Below, piece by piece: positions 36,055-48,316 of a stretch of DNA of 64,000 nt. A program made the position numbers and the translations under genes. Under the pieces are notes generated by a model that had not been told where the DNA came from, ran no database searches, and saw only the letters and a list, made by a program, of their open reading frames with translations. The stretch is from Lutraria lutraria (lineage: Eukaryota; Mollusca; Bivalvia; Venerida; Mactridae): the NCBI GenBank assembly GCA_964023205.1, contig OZ026835.1:38475083-38539082 (forward strand), in the 5' to 3' direction. Position 1 is the stretch's first letter, and each line of letters starts with the position of its first letter.

Positions 36055-36410
36055 GTTTGAACTGTCCTATGATAAATGAAATTAATTGGTACGTAATAGA
36101 CATATGGCTATTCTAAAACATGCAAACAGGATATTCTCTGTATAAAACAATGAAGCAATGAAAATATACTTAAAAAAGATACTGATTTTCTGAAAACAAA
36201 ATTAATTAGAATTCAAACAACCTTTATTGTTCAGTTCTTTCTATACAAAATCATAATCATAGTTTTATTGTAAAGAAAGCATTGATTATTTTAATCACTT
36301 TTGTATCCCTGCACTGAACTCAAAACATGTATCTGCAGAAATAGTTCTATTTTTACTCACTATACAAGAAAGTATCAGACACTTTATCCAGACTTCATTT
36401 AGAAGAAAAT
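36055..36410. repeat. Duplicated intron DNA lacking the 14.8 kb exon
   Basis: 36055-36170 matches 14452-14567 ('cctatgataa.tgaaattaa', 'atggctattctaaaa'), and 36182-36407 matches 15135-15365 ('ctgattttctgaaaacaaaa', 'gtatccctgcactgaactca'). The exon at 14782 and the MITE between these blocks are missing here. Confidence 0.75.
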
Positions 36411-37237
36411 GAAAAAATAGGATTTTATAGAACAACATTAAATATGGCATTCTGATGAATTGTGGATATTTTTCATAAAAAAAGGTTGAACATTTGAAGT
36501 CATTTAAGGTATAAATGTTTTTATTGATATTTAACTAATCCGTTATTATAGACAAATAGCTGAAATCAGATATGACACATCATATTACATCACATTAGAA
36601 CACCTACATGTATATCAGGCAAATGTCAATAAGAAAGAAATATGCATGCATACTTTAAGTACAAGACAGAGGTCAGAACAAAAAAGAAATCTACCTGAAT
36701 TCATTACTAGCAGATTTATTCAGAAAAAGTATAGAAATTCATGTTTTGTTCAATCAAATAATGTTTCAATAGAAATGAAACTAGACAAAAATGTAAAGAT
36801 ATAATTAAGTAATACACAAAATATAACATTAACTCTCATTTGCTGGAACTCATTTGCCTCAAAACTCTAGTTGACCAGAACTCTCAGAACAGTTCAACTA
36901 CTGTTTGTTCAAACAGCCCAAAGAGAATTTTGTGTTTGAACACTCACAATGCAGGGAGTATCCCATATGCGCAAGCATTCTGTATTTTTAAGGGCAGAGC
37001 CATTTCTAAACAACAAAATTTTAATGATTGTGTGAATGTGTATCTAAGGTGTTTTATTTGTTTCATAACAAATGACATATACAACTTTTAAGATAAGATT
37101 ATTTTCATTAGAAAATAAATTCTAATATTATTCTGATCCATACAAATTGAATGTATTAAACATCGTATATCTGCAGTATGCAATAATCTCTTGTTGTCTG
37201 GAGCTCAACTTTACTAGAACTATAATAACTATAACTA

Positions 37238-37362
37238 GATTTGTACATTCTGCTCCAAGTGAAACCTCTGAAACGCATACAACAGAACATATTTAAAAGA
37301 TCAGATTAAAAATATTAACAATAATATGATTAGAAAGAACAATAATCAAACATTTTGATATG
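37238..37362 (-). pseudogene. Truncated duplicate of the 595-777 EGF exon and its intron
   Basis: The acceptor cag|aggtttcacttgga and the first 30 nt (E-V-S-L-G-A-E-C-T-N) match the exon at 595. Homology then ends at 37238. Upstream intron DNA to about 37360 matches 778-870. No donor or further cysteines, so this is a dead partial exon. Confidence 0.7.
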
Positions 37363-37369
37363 TTTCCGG

Positions 37370-37925
37370 ACTAAGTCCTGAGTATTAAATGTTCTTGTTC
37401 AGTCCTGATGTGATACAGGCTTTACCCTGTGTATTTGCTGTTTCCAAGCGCAGTCTTGGGGTTTGTAGGTTTCCAAGCTTGAAGATGTCTCCTGAGGGAA
37501 GACGTCTGTTAACGACCCCTGCTATAGAAGAAAGAAAACAGCACTGGTATTTGATGTGTCCATTAATATAACAAGCTAAGTCCTCGCATAAACTTGAGTA
37601 TTTTATGTTTCCCGGGCTTAGTCCTGAATTTTTGGTTGTTCAAAGCGTAGTGATGTGTATTTGATTTTTCCAGGCTTGGTCCTGAGTATTTGTTGTTTCC
37701 CAGGCTTAGCGCTGAGTATTTGAATTTTCCAGGCTTGGTCCTGAGACAGAGTAATTCAATGTTTCATAACATAGATCAGAGTATTTGATTTTTTCCAGGC
37801 GTAGTCCTGTGTATTAGTTGTACCCAGGTTTGGTCCTGAGTATTGAATTTTTCCAGGCTTGGTCCTGAGACAGAGTAATTCAATGTTTCATAACATAGAT
37901 CAGAGTATCAGATGGGATTGAAAAA
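37370..37925. repeat. Minisatellite, about 31-bp units
   Basis: Many imperfect copies of 'tttttccaggcttggtcctgagtatttg'-type units (given here as tttccaggcttggtcctgag plus spacer). A higher-order block, 'acagagtaattcaatgtttc' then 'ataacatagatcagagtat', occurs twice near 37746 and 37872. Confidence 0.75.
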
Positions 37926-38498
37926 AAGTAACTGTCGCCAATTATAACCAATATGACAGTTTTTAACTATAAGTGAGTATACTTTTCTTCTCTTCAATAG
38001 TTTTGTATGTTTATTGGTAAATAATATTACGTAAGTTGCGGATTTTACAAAAAAAACTACATATACTTATCTATTGATGAGATTTATTTTGAAATAATTA
38101 CTTATAATGACTGTAATTGAGGTCAATTAAGTGAAATATGTGATTTGAACGTTTTGAAAAGGTAAAGATGTTTGGTCTACAAATATCCGGGCTTATTTAA
38201 CATAAAGAGGGAGGCAACTTTTACAAGTGATTATTGCAAAAACATGACTCACTCCCATATTTATGTTAGTCACTTAGCCAAAGGATCAAGAAGCACCCGC
38301 TGATGATGGAACAATCGAGCGTATTGGAAAATGGGAACTGTCAAATCCCCAAATCCCGTTGACTAAGATGTCAATGTTGAATACTACAGTGGGCCTAAGA
38401 ATCTACACATGCCACAGCTGAGAAGTAAAAATCAGTATTGCCCTTAAAAAGTACTTGCAGAAATAGCTTTGTTAAATTAGCACTCAGACACAACATTC

Positions 38499-39930
38499 AT
38501 GTGCAATGTAGCTGGACGTGACGAGTGCCTTAAATTCAATGGTTACAACACGAATCTCTGTGGTCAACAGAGACATTCACTGAAGAGCAAAATGAAGGTC
38601 GAATACTTGCCCTTGATTGACTTGACACCAGCGGACCCAGATACTATAAAAACAGTAATGAAAAAACCTCTGTTGACAAGAATTCACTATAATGCTGGAT
38701 ATTTGCAATTGTACCGTGTGGCCATAAATGTGTTATTGTCACAGCTTTAGGAGTTCGGAAGTTCCATTCCTTGCCCTTAGCACACCCCAATGAGCTTTGT
38801 TGGTGCAGTTGGTACACTCAAGGGTGGCAGTGGGTTATCTGGGGTCTTAGAATCAACATTTGGAGGCGTTCAGAAAAAAGTTCCACCAGAATGTATGCGC
38901 GTTTAGACTTGTTGCTGAGGAACTGCTGAGGCCAGTATTGCACCACAGAAGAATATCTTTTCAGTTAAAAAGACAGCTGATATCTCCAATTGTGGATGAC
39001 TTAACAACAAACCTAGCCTTTCATGAGAATGCAAGTTCTCAAAGAAAACCTGTTGTGACTGACGAGAATCTAATATGATAAAATCCATCGACGTGATAAG
39101 ATCGCATGTAAAGGCAGACAACATCCTTGCTCAACAGATGGTTTACGTTGCTAAATAACCCGGAAAAGACATATCGGTATTATCGGACTACACCAATGTT
39201 TTCCTGTTGCTGTTGTACCATTGTGTATAACAAGGGCAAGGTGAACACATACTTATGAAATACAGCTGTTATCGAGATCACTGAACGGTCAAGGCCATTG
39301 CGAACATTTACCTGTTATTCTAAATGTGCATGCATTATCGGGTTGTGATGCAACCACCGGCTACTTTGGAATAGGTAAAGGTAAAGGTAAAAGTGCTGAG
39401 ATCAAGAAATGCTCACCTGCCATCAATAGATATTTCTGCTGAATTCAATACGGTACTTCGACAGTGTGCAAGGTTTGTTCCTGCCTGTTACAGTGGTTAT
39501 GTAGACACCGGCAGTATATCATATACTCGGCAACTTGTTTCGGCGTCAAAGGTAAGGAAGTCACCATCGGCTGTACGTAGGTTGTGTACGTTACCACCAA
39601 CAGCAAAATCATTCCAAGAAAATGTTAAGAGCACATCTTCAAATATGCATTTGGAAAAATGCATTGGCTGCAGATCCTCTAGATGTAGATCCAACCTTGT
39701 TCGGATGGGAAAGTGTAGAAGAAACAAGGTCATTGGCCCCAGTCATGTTCCCAAAGGAGGTAAAACTTTCACCACCAAATGTTTTGAAAATGATCAAATG
39801 TTCTGGTGAAAGTCAGACACAGTGTACTTCGCTAAGATGTCGCTGTAACAATTATCGGCTGTCGTGCACGAAAGTTTGCACCTGTGACGGCAGCATGATA
39901 TATATCAATGAACAAACAGTTCGAGTGTAG
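38499..39930 (+). pseudogene. Decayed gene with 'SGCDATTGYFGIGKGK' core and C-terminal CXC-like cluster
   Basis: In order, in shifting frames: G-A-V-G-T-L-K-G-G-S-G-L-S-G-V-L-E near 38797; D-V-F-L-L-L-L-Y-H-C-V-like near 39190-39220; A-L-S-G-C-D-A-T-T-G-Y-F-G-I-G-K-G-K near 39332-39380; L-P-P-T-A-K-S-F near 39593; D-P-T-L-F-G-W-E near 39690; and a C-rich tail with C-R-C near 39835-39890. I recognise this order from abundant uncharacterised proteins of cnidarians, molluscs and insects that end in a tesmin/TSO1-like Cys cluster; their function is unknown to me and the high copy number suggests a mobile origin. Several frameshifts and stops disable it. It lies antisense inside an intron of the EGF/TSP1 gene. 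Confidence 0.6.
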
Positions 39931-40306
39931 ATGGACCTTGCTGTGTTGGATTGAATGCGAACGTTTGACAAAATGTCCAGTACTATTTTCATGAAAACCG
40001 AGAATCAGTCAGATAATGTTTCTTGAATAATCAATACTGATATGCAATAATGTTAACTTACTTTTGTCTAGTCACAAATTCTAGTCGCATTTAATGTATA
40101 ACATTTTTTTTCCAGTCGACTTTAGTCATTTAACATTCATTCATTACGTATGTGTTTTGTAATATTAATCAACAATAGTGAATTACAAAATAATCAATGA
40201 AACAAAAAAATGATTTTATGACGATAAAATTTCTTTACTGTTGTGTAATGCTTTGAAAGTTTAACTGAACTGATGATACCAAATATGGTAACATACAATG
40301 ATTGGT

Positions 40307-40800
40307 TACATAAACTACATACATGTATGAACTTCTTTGATTCGAAATTGTTCTATGTTTTGGTCGTATTCTTCCAAATGATAAATAAACGTAACGACTT
40401 TATTCCTTTTTGGATTGTATAAAATTGCTTTTTAAAGGTAACGTTTTTTTTATGGTAACGTAAATTACATAAACTACATACATGTATAAACTTCTTTGAT
40501 TTGAAATTGTTTGATATTTTGGTCGTATTCTTCCAAATGATAAATAAACATAACAACTTTATTCCTTTTTGGATTATATAAAATTGCTTTTTAAAGGTAA
40601 CAATTTTTTATGGTAACATAAATTACATAAACTGCATACATGTATAATTTTCTTTGATTTGAAATTGTTTGACGTTTTGGTCGTATTCTTCAAAATGATA
40701 AAAGAACATTATATTTTTCTTCCTTTTTGGATTGTTATTATCATATAAAATTGCATTTTAAAGGTAACGTTTTTATGTATGGTTACGTAAATTGCACGAA
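40307..40800. repeat. 158-bp tandem repeat, three units
   Basis: 'tacataaact.catacatgta' recurs at 40307, 40466 and 40624. Each is followed by 'cttctttgatt.gaaattgtt', 'ttggtcgtattctt' and 'ttcctttttggatt'. The last unit is worn. Any ORFs in it simply follow the repeat. Confidence 0.85.
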
Positions 40801-40887
40801 TTGGATATTTTATTGTTGTCCAAAGCACGTGTATATCTTTAAACATTTCTGATGATTTTTTGTTCTAATATATAAGATACTAATAAA

Positions 40888-41303
40888 AACAAGAGGGCCT
40901 AATTGGCCCTTTATCCCTCACCTGAGAACCAAGGCCAATAATAAATGTCCAGGTAATATAGTTTCCATCTCGTAAAACTCATTTTTACGTAGATTTTGAG
41001 ATCAAAACCAACAATGAAGGTATAATACTGTTAAACAAGCTAAAACGTAACAAATTTTCTAAATCAAGGGCCCATAACTCTTGAAGTTTGGGTCCGATTC
41101 CGTCCATAATCGAACTTGTCCAAGATCTTTTGGTTATACACATTTACTGAAAATATTATTAGGATCGGTGAATAAATGTAGGTGCTAGAGTGTAAACAAG
41201 CTAAAATATAGCAAATTTTCAAAATCAAGGGCCCATAACTCTTTAAAGTTCTGGTCCGATTCCGCCCATAATCGAACTTGTCCAAGATCTTTTGGTTATA
41301 CAC
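40888..41303 (+). mobile_element. Family C element, 3'-truncated copy
   Basis: Head aacaagagggcc-taatt-ggcccttt, then 'gtccaggtaatatagtttcc' and two units with 'caagggcccataactctt' and 'tcgaacttgtccaagatctt'. It ends without the tail hairpin about 145 bp from the exon at 41449. Confidence 0.75.
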
Positions 41304-41448
41304 AAACAAAAGTAATTCAATCAAATTCATTTGAAAGCCTTTCAGTATATAACTTGATATGAAAATACATGTATTTCCTTCCTTGTCCATTTTTACTTGT
41401 CTATCCAAATGTGAAAATTAAGGGCTTATTCTACTTTTTTCTATTTAC

Positions 41449-41580
41449 CTGCAATACATCCATTACCAGCATCATTCTCAGAGTAACCAGTGTCACAAAC
41501 ACATATTTTCATACTGTTGTCACATATCTGGTATGTATCAGGCATACATGGTGATGATGAACAATCTCCTCCATAAGCAG
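41449..41580 (-). CDS. EGF-like exon of EGF/TSP1 gene (most 5' clear module)
   Basis: A 132-nt exon that is class 1-1 if the acceptor is tctgctggag|ct (start 41580); the donor is gca g|gtaaat. It encodes A-A-Y-G-G-D-C-S-S-S-P-C-M-P, Y-Q-I-C-D, K-I-C-V-C-D-T-G-Y-S-E-N-D and G-N-G-C-I-A. Six cysteines in EGF-like order. An alternative acceptor (tttttag|, start 41617) would be phase 0 and break the pattern of the other exons. A minisatellite of about 34 bp starts right beyond that point. Confidence 0.75.
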
Positions 41581-41621
41581 CTCCAGCAGAGCAGTGTATC
41601 AAGCAGTATATACATATCTAA

Positions 41622-41716
41622 AAATAAATACACATTTCATGTAAATAATAATAAATAAATACACATTTCATGTAAATAACAATAAATAAATACATATTTC
41701 ATGTAAATAATAAATG
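41622..41716. repeat. Minisatellite, about 34-bp units, three copies
   Basis: 'aaataaatacacatttcatg' then 'taaataataat' repeated three times with small changes, directly upstream of the EGF exon. Confidence 0.85.
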
Positions 41717-44339
41717 AATAAATATATGCATAAATATTTCATTCAGTCACTCACATCCCGTTTGAATATTGAACTACATTTGTATTATTCTGAATGTCTT
41801 CTTAAGTGAATTATCATATGACTAACAAATACAGCTGTACTTATTTAATTATGTGGTTACTTTTTCTGATTAAATTAGCAAAACTGAAATGTTGCCTTAC
41901 AATTCATATTAATATGATAAAGTTTATTTCCCACGCAACATTTTGGCTTAGCCTTCTCGTCTTTTCGGTCGTTCGATAGCAGAAGTGAAGTTTTAAGGTA
42001 TTTCTTTAATATATCAGAATTATAATACAAAACAACAACAACGAATGTCATTATACGTGCATTTATCACACAATATGTGTTGGAATTTCCATCGTAAAGT
42101 GAAAAGTTTATATTTGTGTTATAAAGATAAAAAGTCTACTTTTATTGTCTTATAACAAAACCACAACCATCTAATTACGGATTATTGGATCGCGAAATTT
42201 ATTATTTGTGAACTGAATGACTGAGACTGATTCTACATCACAGACACATATATGTTTTTCAATTTTAATACACAAATATAATATCACTAGTACTAATATT
42301 GGCCATTTCTAAATATTGCTGGCTTTTCTACATCTTTAAGGCGTAAATGACAGTTTAAGTTCCTCAGGCTTACGAAAAAATTAGCAGGGAAAAAATAGGG
42401 TAGGTTTCTTTTACGTCTTTTTGCAAAAACCTATCGAGTGCGAAAAGGATCCAGTTGAGATTTCCACTCAGTGAAATTGGAGTAACGGGATATATAACTC
42501 TACTGAAAGATTTACCATTGTGCTGCATGTTTTGACTTGTTTTAAATCAATGGGTAAGTTTATAAATTATAGTGACAATCATACGCCTTATTGTTGTATG
42601 AATATAATTTCCTTAACATCAAACGTGAGGAAAAAGAAAAAAACATGAGACAAGTAGACTTGAATTGAATCAATGGATAGTGACAATCATACTCCTTTTT
42701 CGCGAACGTGTCTAAGCTCACTTTTGACCTATATTTCTTGACATAACGTATTAATTATTCAGAGGATATTCCTTATTCTATTTGATGATGCAGAGGAAAC
42801 TCTTCCTTCCATTGTGTGAAATATACAAGCGTAGTAAAATTAAGGCTGCACCAACTTTTAGCGAGTCTGCATTGTTCAATGTGTACTTCTTGTGGTTGTA
42901 ATATTTGCAAAGTAAAAATGTACGGAAAAGTATTCTTGTGTAGTTGAAATAAAGTTATAAACCGTTCTTGAATAACATTTTACATTTTTTTTAATTAATA
43001 TACAGTACAAATGAGTAAACACGTAATTTATTTAGCTGACCTAATATCAACATTTTAATAATGCATGACCTAATTGGACTGCGGGTGATTAGTGGTCTTC
43101 ACACGGTACTATAACGGCAATTTAAGAATTTAAAAAAATCATGCATCATAACATCAAAGACACTTCGCGACTGTTTTTTTAAAGACATTTCTGTTGTTGT
43201 ATGAATATAATTTCCTCAACATAAACGTGAGGGAAAAAGAAACACAAACTTGAGTTTTAACACATGCGGAAGAAAAAAGATGGATTCATATTTCCCGAAC
43301 TAAAGACTATATTTTCATACAATACTATTTACGATAATATCTGTTATTTGGATTTGAGCCAAGTTCATCATTCAGGAAATTAAATACAATACAAGTTAAG
43401 ACTGAAAGAATGTTACATAACATATTAACACATTATCCATTTTGAAATATGAATACTGTATCAGTAATTCCAAATAAAGCCGCTATATTATAAGTTCGAG
43501 CATATCATTACCCGGTAATGGTATATATAATGAGTCCCGCAAAGCTGCTTTGTACAGATTGGACATTATACAATTATAGTAATGTAAGATATTTTACCGG
43601 TATCTAATAATGCGTACACATATATATATAGATTTATATACAAAGTTATACGACCTAGATGGTAACAAATGGAGTAATTGCTGTTATATTTCGATGTTCA
43701 AAATTCTTTAATGAATTTCAGATGAATGCTCTCAATGAGTTTGTACTCCCCCTACACTTCAAATGCATACAATTCTGAAACTGAAGAGATGTCCACAGGT
43801 AAGGTACGTTAATTTCAAGGCGCGATGATAACAATAAACTACCTTTTTCTTTAAACAAAACTCAACATCATAAATGTGGTGATTAATCGTACACAGCAAT
43901 TTAACTTCCTTGATGGGAGGTATTCATGGTCACTGATGCATGCTGCATTTGAAGTGTATGGTGCACCTTTACAAAATCGCTCATATGGTGATATATTTGA
44001 CAGTTCTGGGTGTTCCAATAGTTCTGATCTCATCACATATGTGTTTTGCTTGTCAGTGGAACCACAGTGCTAAAGAATCATTTATATTAACACGTTGCAA
44101 TAATACAAATGATCCATCAGTAAAATATTGATAATTAGTGCGAAATACAGATGCTTACAATTAAATAAATACAAAAACAAAAACATTCAAACAAATGGTC
44201 ACATTCAAGATCCTCTAAAACAATTTAATTTCACTTAACACCATTTGTGTGTAGCATTTGATAAATGCCCATTGCTGTATTGCCAATTGAAAATGACACA
44301 ACATATATATATATATATATAAATAACATTTGAACTTAC
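41717..44339. other. No gene recognised
   Basis: AT-rich. It includes the repeated phrase 'gttgtatgaatataatttcct' at 42593 and 43196 and an (AT)n tract at 44302-44321. A splice-bounded segment at 43722-43798 on the plus strand has stops in every frame. Confidence 0.4.
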
Positions 44340-44402
44340 CAATAGGTTGATAAAAATAGTAGAACGGACCATCGCTGAACGGTGTTGAATTCTTCACTTC
44401 GC
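44340..44402 (-). CDS. Possible small 5' exon of the EGF/TSP1 gene
   Basis: A 63-nt open segment bounded by cttgtccag|gc and att g|gtaagt, also class 1-1. It encodes E-V-K-N-S-T-P-F-S-D-G-P-F-Y-Y-F-Y-Q-P-I. There is no domain and no cysteine. The matching phase and strand and the good splice sites support it; the short length makes chance possible. Confidence 0.35.
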
Positions 44403-45835
44403 CTGGACAAGAATGAATCCGTTAGGTCACTTATTAATTGTTCGACGGAAACATGAACAACAAAACTAACGTCAGTATCAATCCGAGTAATAGAGATGGA
44501 GCTAAATCAAAATCATTTAATATTCTTCATATCTATTGACATAAAATGTTTCAAACTTCCTGATTACATTGAACGCTTTGTAAACTTGGTATGACGTATC
44601 AAAAATACGGATTGCAGTGGCCTATGTTATCTAGATCTTATTTAGATCATTAATTGTAATATAATATTTTATTGTAGATAAACTCGCGGACACTATAATT
44701 ATATTGTAATATAGTGTCCCTAACAAATTGTATTATATTGTACTATATAAGGCAATATTTTTAATAATGGATCATATTTAGGAAGACGTCTTTCCATGTG
44801 AAATTATACCGTAAATTTCTGATAATGTGTGAATAGTACAAAATTAATTAGGATATTTGATAAATATACACGTATGGATAAAAGTCATTACAAATGTGTA
44901 TCTTTTTTGCTTATAATCGTACATAACTGAAATTGACACCCACAACGAGTCATTCATTGATGACCCAATGATTCTACTGGTTCCACTATTTGTTAAACTG
45001 GTTCCCATTGACTGCACTCATGTCCAACTTTGGCGGACATGGCCTTATCGAGTATCTGATCAATTTTCAAGGGAAACAACTACAATTCAGGGGTTTATAT
45101 ACAGTCTACCTATTGTTACCCTCCTTGCTTGCGTTATGCTGACTTTATTAGGGGTCATAAAGTAATAAAGTCAGTCACGCGTAACAGATAAAATCTGTTA
45201 TCTTAATTGATCCAAAAATCGATATTTCACTGTATACATTACTTTTGGATCTCTGATATGTACGTCGTTAAAATGGACAGAAACTTATGATATTGACATT
45301 AATTAAATTTGTTTCACCAGTAAAATCAATTTTGCAAATGCGAATATCATGAAAAGACAAAATTCAAGAATCCTAGTAATAATCTTTTTATTGTTTGCAC
45401 TGTCAAATAGTAATTTGATTCTATTCTGCATATAAACTTAACACATTAGCTTACAATACATTTATTTTCACTACTGAAACATTTAACATTAAATCATCAT
45501 GATTACACTTAGGCGTGAAAAAATGTTTTTCTTTTCTTCTTAAAAGTCGGTTAGTAGGTATGGACTTTATTTGGCTTTGGAAGCATATGGGAAAGTAAAC
45601 AGGAGAAAGAGGATTTTCCATTCAACGGATAAAATCATGAAAATGTCTAGGGTCGCGGGATAAAATTAATTAGGGTCGATCGAGTAACCAGAAATTTTGC
45701 ACTATGTCACACGTCTTGTAGGTCAATGATTATAAATGAAATTACTTCCAAATCCATTACATCCTTCAAAAACTGTTGCAGATATCTATTTCCATCACAA
45801 AATAGAAAAAATACGATTGAATTATAGACCTGAAC

Positions 45836-48316
45836 GTTCTTAGTTATCCGAGTTAAGAATTTCCTTTGTCTAAGATTCAGACTAAGACATAAGAAATTTC
45901 TTAGTTTTCATCTTAGATTTATTCTAAGCGTAAACTAAGACGAAATTATTCTTAGTTTGAAAAAATCTTAATTTTGAAAATTTACCGTTGTCAGGGGGGT
46001 TTCCACGGAATTCCCATACGTCATAACTTACGCCTGCGTTTAAATTGGCGATGAGTTAAACCTATCATACACTGTCTGCAATTTTACGGATACGTTTGGT
46101 ACTTTTTCAGCCACAAAATTGCACGGATGACACAAATATAATTGTTGGTCATATTTGCAGAATACAAACAGGTTCCTTATAAACAGGGTCACTGATATAT
46201 CAATTAAAAATCCGTTGGCGGTATTGTGAACAGTCAAATTAATGTTTTTGACATTTTATGAAGTATGCTGTAATTCGGTTAAGTTTAAGCAACAGAAGTA
46301 TCAAAAATACAAATACGCAACAATAGGCGTCAGAACTGAGGCAACAAATCGTAAAAGAAAAACGAATTTTGTTATATTGTACATGTATACGTTGTAAACG
46401 CAAATTGTGTAAAATTAAGTTACAAGTCTTTATGTTGTACAGCAAGAATACGGTTTTACGATGACTCCACATTCAATTTCAATATTGTATACATTAAGTT
46501 CTTAGTTGTGTATTCAATATGTACGAGGGGACACATACTAATTATCTAACTTGACTTGTGCCTATCTTCAAAATCGTCAGAATAGAAAGTTTGCTGTGGT
46601 TCTAAACCATCAGAAATGTTTTTGTGACTACTGATAATGTTACATTCAAGCAGTAAGTCAGTTACACTATTACAGTTATGATTACCATCAATTTCATCAA
46701 AGAATTCTATTTTTAGGTGATCATTTGATTTTTTAATGAGTCACAACCTTCATAATTATATCAGTACCACTCAGATTTGCAATATATTGCTTAAAACAAT
46801 ATTTCCAATCACAATTTACCAGTAATAGTGTTTCAAATCTGCACATATCTTCCATTTTAACAACTACCTATTTAATTTCTATTCTGAGGTGTTAAATTAA
46901 GATGATAATACATTCAAATGCAATTCAAGTAGCATTGATCTCTCATGTTTTCGATTGACTCTTATTATGAACTATGTATACATGTACATGTATATATTTT
47001 ATTTACTGTCTGTCTGGTGGTATATTTCTGCTTATCATATCATTACTCACATGAGAATTTTGACAGCGTGTGCTTACTTACAACAACAGAGGCTCAGGTC
47101 ATCTAAAACTGAACATTAAATAAATGATTAATAACAAAAAACATCCGTTTCAGTTGTGCAATATTTATGTAAGTTCATACAAAAGCAGATTATAAACATT
47201 ACTGATATCATTTACCCCATTGAATTCATATTGTCAAGGATACAATTGCATGTTTACTAGTAGTTTCAACATAGCTTATACCTGCATTATTTTCTATTCA
47301 ACAATCTACACAAAAGAATACATAAGTTTTAATTCATGACATACTAAAAGTCACAATGTAGTAATTGCAGGACAGTTGGTACAAACTTTATCACAATGAG
47401 TGCATTCAGAACAAAATGTATACAAGGTAATAAAGATTTAAGATTAACAGTTGTCTCTTAATTTCTTGTTCATATAAAAATTGATACTGCAAAACAGTAG
47501 TTGAATCCATATCATGAACTGTCTATGTCTGAATTAATTAATGTCATCATAAATGGTACACGAAGTCCTCAAAAGAATCTGTGAATACAAAGTACATCAT
47601 TTCAATTCATATAATGTCTTCATATTATATACATGTACAAATACAAGTGAAATATCTTAAATGATGTAATTTTAGGTAACTATAATTTTGTAAAGATTAA
47701 TGATTAATAAGCAATGGTAAAACATACTTTCAATGAATTGTAGTAAAATAATGAGTTTATGCATTATTTTATTATTTTTAAACAAATTGTTAGAAAAACA
47801 ATGAATGAAAATGATTATATCTTATAAATTGCTGCATGTTGAGTCGATCAGCAATATCATGTTTGATGTCAACAACAAATGTATTGATACTGCATTTTTC
47901 TGTAAGACATGTTGGAACCTGTTTACATAGCCCAACCCACAAATACTCTCTGGTATACCAGCAAGAGTTACGCATTTTTAACAACAGAAAACTACGGTGT
48001 TAAAAAGCTCACAGTCCATGAAATTAGCCAATAAGTATCCGTTTTTTTCATAGATATAGAAAAATAATGAGTTCGACGTAGCATCCATATTCGTTTTGTT
48101 TTTATCTAAGTAAATTTCTTAAAGTTAAGATACCTCGTACCTTGACTTAACTTTACAGATAAAAAATCGTCGATCTAAGAATTTTTCTAAGATTTTTTTC
48201 ACTCTAAGACGAAAGTTAAGAAAAATCTTGCAAAGATAGCAAAACTTGGCGAAAACTAAGATAATTTAGACATTCTTAGATAATTTTTCATCTTAGTTAG
48301 TTTGTGAATACGGGCC
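45836..48316. mobile_element. Possible DNA transposon bounded by inverted 'ctaaga/tcttag' subterminal repeats
   Basis: 45836-45975 and 48112-48310 are dense in 'cttag/ctaag' motifs in opposite orientation. The right end reads 'tttgtgaatacgggccctg', a GGGCCCGTATTCAC terminus of the kind seen on many metazoan cut-and-paste elements. The left terminus does not match it well, and the 2.1 kb between has no transposase ORF. Confidence 0.35.

Noticed and set aside
39497..39733. Minus-strand ORF across the CXC pseudogene
   Set aside because: It is antisense to the recognisable plus-strand blocks and shows no domain.
2222..41303. Tandem arrays considered as CRISPR-like or coding repeats
   Set aside because: Units are contiguous and diverged with no unique spacers, and frames are closed. 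They are eukaryotic interspersed elements.
43876..44073. Plus-strand ORF with 'N-F-L-D-G-R-Y-S-W' considered as an exon
   Set aside because: No acceptor in phase and no recognisable family; overlapping frames look equally open.
44968..45165. 65-residue plus-strand ORF with 'P-I-D-C-T-H-V-Q-L', considered as a Harbinger-type transposase fragment
   Set aside because: The similarity to D-G-T-H motifs is a few residues only. No flanking domain or TIRs were found.
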